DNA of 52,835 nucleotides from Burkholderiales bacterium (GTDB taxonomy: Bacteria > Pseudomonadota > Gammaproteobacteria > Burkholderiales > JAEUOS01): the NCBI GenBank assembly GCA_947473125.1, contig CANJDH010000023.1, forward strand, positions 1 through 52,835. The letters run 5' to 3'. The notes beneath the pieces are model-generated. The model did not search any database, was not told the DNA's origin, and was given only the letters and a program-made list of their open reading frames with translations. Positions 32,718 to 40,962 of the stretch are shown here, one piece after another. Position 1 is the first letter of the stretch; each line of letters opens with the position of its first letter. The position numbers and the translations under genes are program-made.

Positions 32718-33491
32718 CTAGTACTTGGCCAACAGCATCCCGAAGCCGTCAATCCGGTCCGTGATGCCGATACGCCGCAGCGCCTGCCAGTAGGTAGCCA
32801 CGTTGACCCCGATCAGCGGCTTGCCGTGCGCGGCTTCGATGTCGCCGGTGATCGCCGATACCGGCAGGTTGGTGCCGACGTGGATCAGCGCTTCGGCGCG
32901 TGGATCATCTGCCTGACGGAAGCCTTCGCGAATCTGGTCTAGCGTGATCTGCGCCACCGCCGTCGGGCCGACCGCCTTCAAGCCGTGCGCGCGCACCACT
33001 TCATAACCGCAAGCGGTAAAGAATTCCGAAATCAGGGTATCGGCCGGCGGCCAGTACGGTGTGAGCAAGGCAATCCGCTTCGGGTTGCCGATCGCCTCGA
33101 GGCCGGCCAGCACGGCCATCGACGGCGTGATGAACGGCACGCCGCACAGTGCCTCTAGCGTGGACTGCTCGCCCGTGGCGCGCACCCGGTCACCGCGAAA
33201 CGAATGGATCGAGTGTCCATGCGCCACTACGTGCGGCTCGCACGGCAGCACCAGGCGCAGCGCTTCGTCAAGATTGCCCTCTTCGGTCTCCAGCGCCTTG
33301 CGGTACACCTCGAGGTCGTCGTAGGGGCGTGGCGGCAGGTACATGCGCGTCACATGGTTGGTCACGCCCGGCGGACACATTGCCTCGAATTCAGGCTGCA
33401 CCACGGTGTTGGTGGCCGGCACCACCACGGCGATCTTGCCGCGCGTGGCGAGAGTATCGGTAGTCGGCTTGCGATGGCTGATGGCAGACAT
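32718..33491 (-). CDS. Asp/Glu racemase-fold protein (maleate isomerase / arylmalonate decarboxylase group) lacking both catalytic cysteines
   Basis: A 257-residue protein of the Asp/Glu racemase superfamily. VVVPATNTVVQPEFEAM near the start and the two-lobed layout place it with maleate isomerases and arylmalonate decarboxylases. In those enzymes cysteines sit in the segments matching residues 88-98 (VVAHGHSIHSF) and 203-210 (IHVGTNLP). Here both positions are glycine (about 92 and 206). The second segment otherwise keeps the TNL of maleate isomerase. The usual cysteine chemistry is therefore impossible, so it may catalyse something else or only bind. It is the last gene of the 13-gene minus-strand array, 7 bases after a Bug gene. 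Confidence 0.8.
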   Translation of the reverse strand: MSAISHRKPTTDTLATRGKIAVVVPATNTVVQPEFEAMCPPGVTNHVTRMYLPPRPYDDLEVYRKALETEEGNLDEALRLVLPCEPHVVAHGHSIHSFRGDRVRATGEQSTLEALCGVPFITPSMAVLAGLEAIGNPKRIALLTPYWPPADTLISEFFTACGYEVVRAHGLKAVGPTAVAQITLDQIREGFRQADDPRAEALIHVGTNLPVSAITGDIEAAHGKPLIGVNVATYWQALRRIGITDRIDGFGMLLAKY

Positions 33492-33498
33492 GGAGGCT

Positions 33499-34470
33499 CT
33501 ATTCGATTTTCAGGTTGGCGGCCTTGACCGCTTCGGCCCAGATGGCGATGTCGCTGCGCATGGTGTCGGCAAACTCCGCCGGCGTGCTGCACAAAGGGTC
33601 CACCCCAAGCTGCGAGAGGCGTTGCTGGGCATTCTGGTTGGTGCAAATCGCGGCGACCTCCTGTGCGATGCGCGCGACGACGGCAGGCGGCGTGCCGGCC
33701 GGCGCCACCAGGCCGTTCCAGGTCAGGGTGCGAAACCCCGGAAAACCGGATTCGGCGATCGTCGGCACATCGGGCAACTGGGCGGCACGCCGCCCGCTCG
33801 AGACACCGATGATGCGGATGCGCCCCGCCTGCGCATGCGGTGCGAGTTCGGACAGGTTGCCAAAATACATCTGCACCTGGCCACCGAGCAGATCGGCCAC
33901 CGCCGGGGCGCCACCCTTGTAGCTGACGTGGGTCATCTCCAGCCCGGCACGCTTGACGAACAACGCTGCCGACAGGTGCGACACGCTCCCCGCCCCCCCC
34001 GACGCGTAGTTAAGCTTGCCGGGATTCGCCTTCACGTAATCGACGAACTCGCGCACGCTGCGCGCCGGTACTGCCGCATTCACCCCGAGCACAAAAGGAT
34101 TGCTGCCGATGTTGCTGATCGCCACGAAATCCTTGAGCGGGTCGTACGGCGTTTTCGTCACCACCGGCAAAACCGCCACCAGCGGCATCGGCGCCATCAA
34201 CAGCGTGTAGCCGTCGGCAGCCGCCTTGGCCGCCAGTTCCGCCGCGATGGCGCCATTCGCACCGGGTTTGTTGTCGACCAACACTTGCTGGCCGAGGCCC
34301 TGCGAGAGCCGCTCGGCAGCCAGGCGCGCGATGTTGTCGGTATTGCCCCCGGCGGCGAACGGCACCAGGATCCGAATTGGCTTGGCCGGCCACTGGGCAT
34401 GGCCCGAGCCGCAGAGGCCGAGCATCAGGGTGCCGGAAATGATCAGGTTGAGGCTGCGTGTGAAAGTCAT
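33499..34470 (-). CDS. Bug (TctC) family substrate-binding protein
   Basis: A 323-residue periplasmic receptor. The signal peptide is cleaved near SGHA-QWPAKP. Family blocks are WPAKPIRILVPFAAGGNTD, DNKPGANGAIAAELAAK, GKLNYASGGAGSVSHLSAA and WNGLVAPAGTPP. It sits between the flavin hydroxylase and the racemase-fold gene. The same array also carries a complete Dpp-type ABC transporter with its own binding protein, so this operon has two unrelated receptors. The Bug protein might sense or deliver a second substrate, but no membrane partner is present. Confidence 0.9.
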   Translation of the reverse strand: MTFTRSLNLIISGTLMLGLCGSGHAQWPAKPIRILVPFAAGGNTDNIARLAAERLSQGLGQQVLVDNKPGANGAIAAELAAKAAADGYTLLMAPMPLVAVLPVVTKTPYDPLKDFVAISNIGSNPFVLGVNAAVPARSVREFVDYVKANPGKLNYASGGAGSVSHLSAALFVKRAGLEMTHVSYKGGAPAVADLLGGQVQMYFGNLSELAPHAQAGRIRIIGVSSGRRAAQLPDVPTIAESGFPGFRTLTWNGLVAPAGTPPAVVARIAQEVAAICTNQNAQQRLSQLGVDPLCSTPAEFADTMRSDIAIWAEAVKAANLKIE

Positions 34471-34530
34471 GGCTTGGTGTCGGTTTCCATCATGGGTTGG
34501 TAAGGCTTGCCTGGCGCGCCCGGCGCGGCG

Positions 34531-35739
34531 TCACGCAATCTGCTGCGCCTTGCGCACGCTCTCGATCAGCGAGGCACGCAACAGGAACTGCTTGTGCGCC
34601 AACGGGTCATCCGCGCTGCGCCGCAGGTCGTCCAGGTGGGCGCGGCGAATTTGCGGGTCGCGTTCTTCAAGGCGGCGCTTGTTGAGGACGGTGTCACGTT
34701 GCACCACCTCGATATTGAGTTCGCGCCGGCGCCGCTGGTAACGGTCCAGCAGGGTTTCGTCGATGCCGTGGCGCGCGATGTGCGCGAGGATCCGGGTCAG
34801 CTCCATGCCGTCATGGATGCCGCTGTTCATGCCCATGCCACCGGCGGGATTGTTGACGTGTGCCGCATCGCCGGCGATGAATACCCGCCCCTTGCGGAAC
34901 GATGCGGCCACGCGCTGGTGGAATCGATACACGCCGCGATAGCGGATCTCGAATGCCGCTTCGCGCGGAAAAAAGTGCTGCAGGCGCTGCTGCAACGCCG
35001 CCTCCGACAACACCACATCATCGCTCTCGTCGCTGGTGGCCGGCGAAATCACGCGCCAGATGCCGCGCATGTCGTTATCGGCCACCTTGAACAGCGCCAC
35101 CCAGCGATCCGGATCGGCGAAGTAACTCCGGTTCGCATACCCGTAGTGCTGCTCAAAATCAAACGGTGTCGTCATGCCGATAAAGCGCTCGGGGAAGGTA
35201 TAGCCTTCAAATTCCGACCCGATCGACTTGCGCACCACGCTGCGCGCACCGTCCGTGCCGACCACGAAATCGGCCAGGATGGTGGTTTCGCCTTCCGGTG
35301 TCATGCACCGCACCTCGACGCGCTTGCCCAGCTGGTCGATGGCGGTCACTTCATGCTGGCGCAACAAGCGCGCATTCGGCTGGCGCGCCAGCCGTTCGAG
35401 CGCAATGTTGACCAGCTTGTGCGATTCGCATTGCAACGCATACGGGTACGGCGTCTCGTCAGCCAGGCGCGTGTAGTCGAACTCGGCCACCAGCTCGCCG
35501 CTGACACGGTCCCAGTGCTGGAAGCGCGGCGACACCAGTCCCTGGCGCAGCACCTCGTCGATGATCCCCAGCTCGGCGAGCATTTCCAGTGTGGACGCAT
35601 GGGTGGTGGCGGCACGCGGCTTTTCGTCGTAGTGCGTGTCCGCCTCCAGCAAGGTCACCTCGAGGCCCTGCTGCGCCATGGCAAGGGCGGTCACGGCGCC
35701 CACCGGACCGGCCCCGACAATCACGATGCGGCTGTTCAT
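34531..35739 (-). CDS. FAD-dependent aromatic hydroxylase-type monooxygenase
   Basis: A 402-residue single-component flavoprotein monooxygenase of the PHBH/MhpA type. It uses NAD(P)H and O2 to hydroxylate an aromatic or heteroaromatic ring. The FAD-binding GxGxxG is VIVGAGPVGAVTALAMA at the N-terminus. The DG motif is VVGTDGARSVVRKS and the second FAD motif is FIAGDAAHVNNPAGGMGMNSG. There is no C-terminal thioredoxin-like domain of the longer MhpA and PheA enzymes. Position between the regulator and Bug genes in the ureide-type array suggests that it modifies a ring or precursor that later yields an N-carboxy amide. That role is inference. Confidence 0.9.
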   Translation of the reverse strand: MNSRIVIVGAGPVGAVTALAMAQQGLEVTLLEADTHYDEKPRAATTHASTLEMLAELGIIDEVLRQGLVSPRFQHWDRVSGELVAEFDYTRLADETPYPYALQCESHKLVNIALERLARQPNARLLRQHEVTAIDQLGKRVEVRCMTPEGETTILADFVVGTDGARSVVRKSIGSEFEGYTFPERFIGMTTPFDFEQHYGYANRSYFADPDRWVALFKVADNDMRGIWRVISPATSDESDDVVLSEAALQQRLQHFFPREAAFEIRYRGVYRFHQRVAASFRKGRVFIAGDAAHVNNPAGGMGMNSGIHDGMELTRILAHIARHGIDETLLDRYQRRRRELNIEVVQRDTVLNKRRLEERDPQIRRAHLDDLRRSADDPLAHKQFLLRASLIESVRKAQQIA

Positions 35740-35804
35740 GAAGTCACTTTAACGGAAAGCTGGCGCACTGTTGAATCCGGTTATCGGAAAATCAACCTGC
35801 GTTG

Positions 35805-35830
35805 GGTACGCACATCCGGTACGCACATCC
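35805..35830. repeat. Two tandem copies of a 13-bp sequence
   Basis: GGTACGCACATCC occurs at 35805-35817 and again directly at 35818-35830. It lies in the 100-base gap between the GntR gene and the flavin hydroxylase gene, 66-91 bases upstream of the latter's start. It could be a binding site for the adjacent regulator or chance slippage. Confidence 0.6.
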
Positions 35831-35839
35831 GGCTGGTTC

Positions 35840-36535
35840 CTAGGCCATCATGTCCGGGCGCGCCGTATGCAGCATGTGCAGCGTGATCTTGCGCACCTCG
35901 GCCTTGCTCGCTTCAATGTGGCTCTTGATCAGGAATTGAGCCTGGTCACTCTTGCGCTGCAGCACGGCGCGCAGGATCTTGGCGTGTTCCTGGTAGGTGG
36001 CGTCGATCCGCTCGACCTGGGTGAAGTCGAGGCGGCGGATGATGCGAATGCGCTCGGTGATGTCATGGTGAATCCGCGCCATCTCGGCATTTCCGGTGGC
36101 GGCCACCAGCGCCGCGTGGAAACGCTCATCGTATTGGCCCACGCTGCGCCCGTCCGCGAGGCGCTCGGCGGCAGGTACCAGCCAGATTTCCTTGAGCTCG
36201 TCCAGTGACGGGCGCTCCGGCATCTCGCACAGCCGGCGCAGCGCCGCCGTCTCGAGGATGACGCGCACGTCGTACAGGTTCTCGAACAGGCCGAAATCGA
36301 AAGGTTTGACGCGCCAGCCGCTGCGGAACATCACGTCGAGATAGCCTTCGCGCTCCAGGCGATACAGGGCTTCGCGCACCGGCGTGCGGCTCACCTGCAT
36401 GCGCCCGGCCACTTCACTCTCGGTAAAACGGTCGCCCGGCATCAGGTGGAAATCGAACAGCTCCGCCTTGAGACGCTGATAGACGCGCTGCGACAGGTTG
36501 TCGCCTTGCGACGCCTTGATCGGGCTCGAAATCAA
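35840..36535 (-). CDS. GntR-family transcriptional regulator, FCD type
   Basis: A 231-residue regulator. The winged helix-turn-helix occupies about residues 12-75 (RMQVSRTPVREALYRLEREGYL) and a helical FCD ligand-binding domain follows (about 85-220). Candidate metal ligands are in DERFHAAL, HHDITERI and HIEASK. FCD regulators usually repress catabolic operons until an acid effector, often bound through a metal, is present. The best start is TTG at 36535, 21 bases after the ABC ATPase stop, making it part of the operon. A TGTATACA palindrome before the first gene of the array (46117-46132) is a candidate operator. Confidence 0.9.
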   Translation of the reverse strand: MISSPIKASQGDNLSQRVYQRLKAELFDFHLMPGDRFTESEVAGRMQVSRTPVREALYRLEREGYLDVMFRSGWRVKPFDFGLFENLYDVRVILETAALRRLCEMPERPSLDELKEIWLVPAAERLADGRSVGQYDERFHAALVAATGNAEMARIHHDITERIRIIRRLDFTQVERIDATYQEHAKILRAVLQRKSDQAQFLIKSHIEASKAEVRKITLHMLHTARPDMMA

Positions 36536-36556
36536 GCGACGGGCTTTCCGGCGATG

Positions 36557-37534
36557 TCAGTCAAAGTGGCAGGCCACGCTGTGCGCCGGGCCAACCTCGC
36601 GCAGCAGCGGCATGGCCGTCACGCAGCGCTCTCCCTGCCCCTGCGGACACCGCCCGTAAAAGCGGCACACCGTCGGTGAAGGGTTGATCGGGCTGCGTAC
36701 TTCACCTTGCAGGCGAATCCGCTCGACCGCCGCCCCGTCAACCGTCGCGCCGGGAATGGCGGAGAGCAAGGCCTTGGTATACGGGTGGCGCGGGTTGGTG
36801 AACAGCGCCTCGGCCGGGCCGCTTTCAATCACGCGGCCCAGGTACATCACCACCACCTTGTCGCACAGCAGGCGCACCACATTAAGGTCGTGCGAGACAA
36901 ACAGGTACGACAAGCCGCGCTCGCGGCGCAGCCGCGCCAGCAGTTGCAGGATGATTGCCTGCACCGATACGTCGAGCGCCGAAGTTGGCTCATCGAGAAT
37001 CAGCAGTTCGGGCTCGGGTGCCAGCGCACGGGCAATGCCGACGCGCGCCTTCTGACCGCCCGACAACTGGTGCGGAAAGCGCGACAGCAGTTCGGGCGGC
37101 AAACCGACGCTGTCGGCCAGCTCGGCGACGCGCCGGGCCAGCGCCTCGCCGGTGTTGTTTTTGTCGGTCAGCAAACGCACCGGCTCGGCGATGCAGTCGA
37201 AAGCGGTATAGCGCGGGTTCAGGCTGTCGGTGGGATCCTGGAACACCATCTGGATTTTGGCACGCTCGGGGCGCCGGGCGAATTGTTTGGCAGCGATGCC
37301 GCCGATGTCGCGCTCGTTGAAAACGATGGCACCCTCCGATGCATCGAGCAGGCGCGTCACCAGGCGCACCAGGGTCGATTTGCCGCAACCCGATTCGCCG
37401 ACCATACCGACCGATTCACCGCGTTCGATGCGGATCGATACGTCGTCGACCGCATGCAGGTACGGACCCTTGGTTGTCTTGCCCACCAGGAAACGTTTGT
37501 GCAAGCCGATGGTTTCGAGCAGTACCGGGTTCAT
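36557..37534 (-). CDS. Dipeptide/oligopeptide-type ABC transporter ATPase (DppF/OppF-like)
   Basis: A 325-residue ABC ATPase of the peptide/nickel family. Walker A is GESGCGKST, the signature is LSGGQKARVGIARAL and Walker B is LLILDEPTSALD. The C-terminal oligopeptide extension carries the family cysteines (CRFYGRCPQGQGERC). Its start overlaps the stop of the DppD-like gene by 4 bp. Together with the other ATPase, two permeases and the binding protein encoded upstream it forms a complete importer. Confidence 0.94.
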   Translation of the reverse strand: MNPVLLETIGLHKRFLVGKTTKGPYLHAVDDVSIRIERGESVGMVGESGCGKSTLVRLVTRLLDASEGAIVFNERDIGGIAAKQFARRPERAKIQMVFQDPTDSLNPRYTAFDCIAEPVRLLTDKNNTGEALARRVAELADSVGLPPELLSRFPHQLSGGQKARVGIARALAPEPELLILDEPTSALDVSVQAIILQLLARLRRERGLSYLFVSHDLNVVRLLCDKVVVMYLGRVIESGPAEALFTNPRHPYTKALLSAIPGATVDGAAVERIRLQGEVRSPINPSPTVCRFYGRCPQGQGERCVTAMPLLREVGPAHSVACHFD

Positions 37535-38568
37535 GCGCCCGCCTCTGGGATGGCGGATTCGACCTGCGCCTTGGCCACAGGCTGCGCTTCACCCGCCAGC
37601 AGCGGGTGCCAGCAGGCCACCGCATGGGTCGCGTCAGCATCGATGCGCGGCAGGGATTCACAGCATTGCGCGGTGACATTCAGGCAGCGTTCCGAAAAGC
37701 GGCACGGCGGCAGATCTTCGCGCCGCAGATCCGGCAGATTGCCGGGAATCGAACTCAAGGCGCCGAGCAACGAGTCACGCGCCGGCGTGGCCCGGATCAA
37801 TTGCGCGGTATAGGGGTGGCGCGGCGCGGCGAACAACTGCGCCACCGGCGCCGATTCGACCACATGGCCCGCATGCATCACGACAATCCGGTCGCAGTAG
37901 TCTGCCGCAAGGCCCAGGTCGTGGGTGATGAACAGGGTCGCCATCTGGTGCGCCGCGGCCAGCCCCTTGATCAAGTCCATGATGCCGGCCTGCGTGGTGA
38001 CGTCAAGGCCGGTGGTCGGCTCATCCGCCACCAGCAAGGCCGGCTTGCAGGCCAGGGCCAGCGCAATCATCACGCGCTGGCACATGCCGCCGGACAGTTC
38101 GAACGGATATGCATGGTAGCGGCGCTCCGGGTCGGGAATGTTGACCTCGCGCAACGCCTCGATGGCGCGCGACTTGAGTGCGATGCCGGGTACTGCGGCA
38201 TGGCGTTTGAGCACATCCTCGATCTGCCTGCCGATCTTGCGGATCGGGTTGAGCGCAGTGCGCGGATTCTGGAAAATCATCGACACTTCGCGGCCACGAA
38301 TGTCGGCCAGTTCGCTTTCCCTGGCCTGGAGCAGGTCGAGCCCGCCAAATACCGCCGTGCCGCCGGTGACCCTGGCGGCGCGATCCGAGATGCCGAGGAT
38401 CGCGTAGGAGAGCACCGACTTGCCCGATCCGCTCTCCCCCACCAGGCCGACCGTCTCGCCCTTGTGAATCGCGAGGTTGATGTCGGCCAGGGCGTGCACC
38501 GTACCCGAGCGGGTGCGAAATTCGAGGCCGAAGTCGCGCACCTCAAGGAGCGGGATCGGCGCGTTCAT
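37531..38568 (-). CDS. Dipeptide/oligopeptide-type ABC transporter ATPase (DppD/OppD-like)
   Basis: A 345-residue ABC ATPase. Walker A is GESGSGKSV, the signature is LSGGMCQRVMIALAL and Walker B is LLVADEPTTGLD. The C-terminal block has the cysteines CRFSERCLNVTAQCC. It follows the DppC-like permease gene by 19 bases and overlaps the second ATPase gene. It powers import by the same system. The last 30 residues after the cysteine block are variable. Confidence 0.94.
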   Translation of the reverse strand: MNAPIPLLEVRDFGLEFRTRSGTVHALADINLAIHKGETVGLVGESGSGKSVLSYAILGISDRAARVTGGTAVFGGLDLLQARESELADIRGREVSMIFQNPRTALNPIRKIGRQIEDVLKRHAAVPGIALKSRAIEALREVNIPDPERRYHAYPFELSGGMCQRVMIALALACKPALLVADEPTTGLDVTTQAGIMDLIKGLAAAHQMATLFITHDLGLAADYCDRIVVMHAGHVVESAPVAQLFAAPRHPYTAQLIRATPARDSLLGALSSIPGNLPDLRREDLPPCRFSERCLNVTAQCCESLPRIDADATHAVACWHPLLAGEAQPVAKAQVESAIPEAGA

Positions 38569-38587
38569 GAAACTCTCCGCGCCCGCC

Positions 38588-39436
38588 TCACGTGCGCCTC
38601 CGCGGGTCGATCATGTCGCGCAGGCCGTCACCGAGCAGGTTGAAGCAGAACACCGCCAGCATCAGCACCATGCCGGGAAAGAACGCCACCCACCATGCTC
38701 CGGAGACGATGTAGGTGGCACCCTCGGCGACCATGATGCCCCACTCCGGAATCGGCGGGCGCACGCCGAGGCCGATGAACGACAACCCGGCTGCGTTGAG
38801 GATCGCCCAGCCCATGTTGAGCGATACCTGCACCATCACCGGCGGCAGGATGTTCGGAAACACGTGGTGCGACAGGATGCGCCAGTCGCTGTTGCCGGTG
38901 AGTCGCGCCGCCTCGACGAAGCCGGCATCACGGCGGATGTTCGCCTCGGCGCGCGCCACGCGGATGTAGAACGGCAGGTTGATGATGGCAGTGGCATAGA
39001 CGATGTTGGCCACCGAATTGCCGAGGGCTGCGACGATGCCCATCGCCAGCACAAATAGGGGAAACGCCATGATGGTGTCGGCGAGGCGGCTGATGATGCG
39101 GTCCCACCAGCCGCCGAAGAAGCCGGCGGCCAGGCCCAGCGCAATGCCGAACACGAACGACAGCGCCACGGCCGAGATGGCGATGCCGAAGTCAAGGCGC
39201 GTCGCCACGATCACGCGCGACAGGATGTCGCGCCCCACCGCGTCGGTGCCGAACCAGTGGGCGGCCGAGGGCGCCTGCATCGCCCGCGCCGTGTCGGTGA
39301 CCAGCGGGTCGTAGGGCGCAATCCACGGGCCGACCAGCGCAAACAGCACGAAGACGGTGAACAGGACGAATGCAAACAGGGTGACCGGGTTCTCGCCGAG
39401 CACGTACTTGATGTGTTTGAAGGTGGCGGCATCCAT
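38588..39436 (-). CDS. ABC transporter permease (DppC-like)
   Basis: A 282-residue inner-membrane permease with about six membrane segments. The cytoplasmic EAA loop reads EAARLTGNSDWRILSHHVFPN. The N-terminal FGTDAVGRDILSRVI block is typical of DppC/OppC proteins. It pairs with the DppB-like permease encoded 13 bases upstream. It ends in a short charged tail, DMIDPRRRT. Confidence 0.94.
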   Translation of the reverse strand: MDAATFKHIKYVLGENPVTLFAFVLFTVFVLFALVGPWIAPYDPLVTDTARAMQAPSAAHWFGTDAVGRDILSRVIVATRLDFGIAISAVALSFVFGIALGLAAGFFGGWWDRIISRLADTIMAFPLFVLAMGIVAALGNSVANIVYATAIINLPFYIRVARAEANIRRDAGFVEAARLTGNSDWRILSHHVFPNILPPVMVQVSLNMGWAILNAAGLSFIGLGVRPPIPEWGIMVAEGATYIVSGAWWVAFFPGMVLMLAVFCFNLLGDGLRDMIDPRRRT

Positions 39437-39449
39437 GGGCGCTCCTTGC

Positions 39450-40463
39450 CTAGGCCTCGAGGCCGACGCGCGGGTCGATCAGGGCGTAGGCCAGATCAAT
39501 CAACAGGTTGAGGAGCACATAGAGCACCCCCATGGTGAGCACGAAACCCTGGATCGGCGCGTAGTCCGACGCGGTGAGCGATTCGATCGCGTACGAGCCG
39601 ATGCCGGGCCACGCGAACACTTTCTCGACCAGCACGTTGGAACCGAGCAGGAACGAGAACACCATGCCCAGCGTGGTGACCACCGGCAGCAGCGCGTTAC
39701 GGAACGCGTAGGTGTACAGGATCGTCGATCCCTTCAGGCCCGACGCACGTGCGGTGCGAATGAAGTCCGACGAGAGCACACCGAGCATCGAGGCGCGCGT
39801 CATGCGCGCCAGCGGCGCCAGCACGAACAGGCCCATCGTGATGGCCGGCAAAATCAGTTGTTTGAACGCGGCCCAGAACAGTCCCCCCTCCCCGGTCAGC
39901 AGGCTGTCGATCAGGTACATGCCGGTAATCGCCCTGGGCGACATGAATACGGGGTCCAGGCGGCCAAGAGGCGACGGCGCGATGCCGAGCAAAAAATAGA
40001 ATACGTAGGACAGGAGCAGCCCGGTAAAAAACGTTGGCAGTGATACGCCGGCGGTGGTGATGATGCGGCACAGCTGGTCGATCCACGAACCGGGGCGCGT
40101 CGCCGCCAGCACGCCGAGCGGCAAGGCGATCGCCACCGCGAACAGCAAGCCGGCAAACGTCAGCTCGATCGACGCCGGCAGGCGCTGGATGATTTCGGTC
40201 GCCACCGGCTGGCCGGTGGACAGCGACAGGCCGAAATCGCCGCGCGCGAGATCCTTCAGGTAAACAATGAACTGCTCGGGCAGGGTCTTGTTGAGGCCGA
40301 GCTTTTCGCGAATCTGCTCCACCGCCTCGACTGTCGCCGCCTGCCCGGCAAAAAATGCCGCCGGGTCGCCCGGCAAGGCGCGCGTGAGCAGGAAGGTGAT
40401 GACCACCACCCCGATCAGGTTCGGAATCGCCCCGATCAGGCGCCACAGGATGACCTTCAACAT
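39450..40463 (-). CDS. ABC transporter permease (DppB-like)
   Basis: A 337-residue inner-membrane permease with about six membrane segments. It has the DppB/OppB start LWRLIGAIPNLIGVVVITFL and LPGDPAAFF. The EAA-type loop is RTARASGLKGSTILYTYAFRNALLP. The C-terminal YALIDPRVGLE is family-typical. It follows the AtzH-like gene by 81 bases, and the permease and ATPase genes that follow are packed tightly. The combination of this transporter with amide hydrolases suggests that it imports a small amide or ureide rather than a peptide, which is inference. Confidence 0.94.
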   Translation of the reverse strand: MLKVILWRLIGAIPNLIGVVVITFLLTRALPGDPAAFFAGQAATVEAVEQIREKLGLNKTLPEQFIVYLKDLARGDFGLSLSTGQPVATEIIQRLPASIELTFAGLLFAVAIALPLGVLAATRPGSWIDQLCRIITTAGVSLPTFFTGLLLSYVFYFLLGIAPSPLGRLDPVFMSPRAITGMYLIDSLLTGEGGLFWAAFKQLILPAITMGLFVLAPLARMTRASMLGVLSSDFIRTARASGLKGSTILYTYAFRNALLPVVTTLGMVFSFLLGSNVLVEKVFAWPGIGSYAIESLTASDYAPIQGFVLTMGVLYVLLNLLIDLAYALIDPRVGLEA

Positions 40464-40544
40464 GGCTTTTTTTCAACAACCATACGGCCGCAAGCCTTGT
40501 CCACCAACGATTTCAGGCCGCATGGCATCGCGGAATGGCTCCCC

Positions 40545-40943
40545 TCAAGGCTTTGCGACCGGGGCATCAATCAAGCTGACATGGGCGGCCACCACTTTCC
40601 ACCCCTCCGGCGTGCGCAGCCAGGTCTGGCTCTGGCGGCCGATCTTGCCGGCTGCCGAGTCACGCTGGAACAGCGTCATGGCGGTGGCAAAGTCGCGCCC
40701 GTAGGTGGTGATCACGGTACGGCTGATGTTGCGCTTCAGTCCCAGCGCCGAGCGCCCCGAGCGAAACCCGCTGATCTCGGCCTTGCCGTACAGGTTCTCG
40801 GCAATGCCGTAGCGAATTGTCACCGGCGAATCCCAGAACAATTCGTCCAGCACTGTCAGGTCATTTTCATTCAGCGCTTTCTCGTAGCGCATGAATTGCG
40901 CTTCCACTTCGGCCTTGATTTCGGGGATGTTCAGTTCTTGCAT
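40545..40943 (-). CDS. atzH: AtzH/HpxZ-like protein (DUF3225, SnoaL-type fold)
   Basis: A 132-residue protein of the DUF3225 family. Characteristic blocks are [41 protein letters not shown], and a C-terminal [21 protein letters not shown]. In the cyanurate pathway AtzH acts on 1,3-dicarboxyurea to give allophanate; in other bacteria the relative HpxZ sits in oxalurate gene sets. The neighbouring atzG- and atzE-like genes, and an allophanate hydrolase gene instead of hpxW, favour the AtzH role. The gene lies 19 bases after atzE. Confidence 0.87.
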   Translation of the reverse strand: MQELNIPEIKAEVEAQFMRYEKALNENDLTVLDELFWDSPVTIRYGIAENLYGKAEISGFRSGRSALGLKRNISRTVITTYGRDFATAMTLFQRDSAAGKIGRQSQTWLRTPEGWKVVAAHVSLIDAPVAKP

Positions 40944-40962
40944 GGCAGTGTTCTCTCTCGGT

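Noticed and set aside
34507-35886. A 459-codon plus-strand frame opposite the flavin hydroxylase
   Set aside because: The minus-strand protein carries all FAD motifs; the opposite frame has none.
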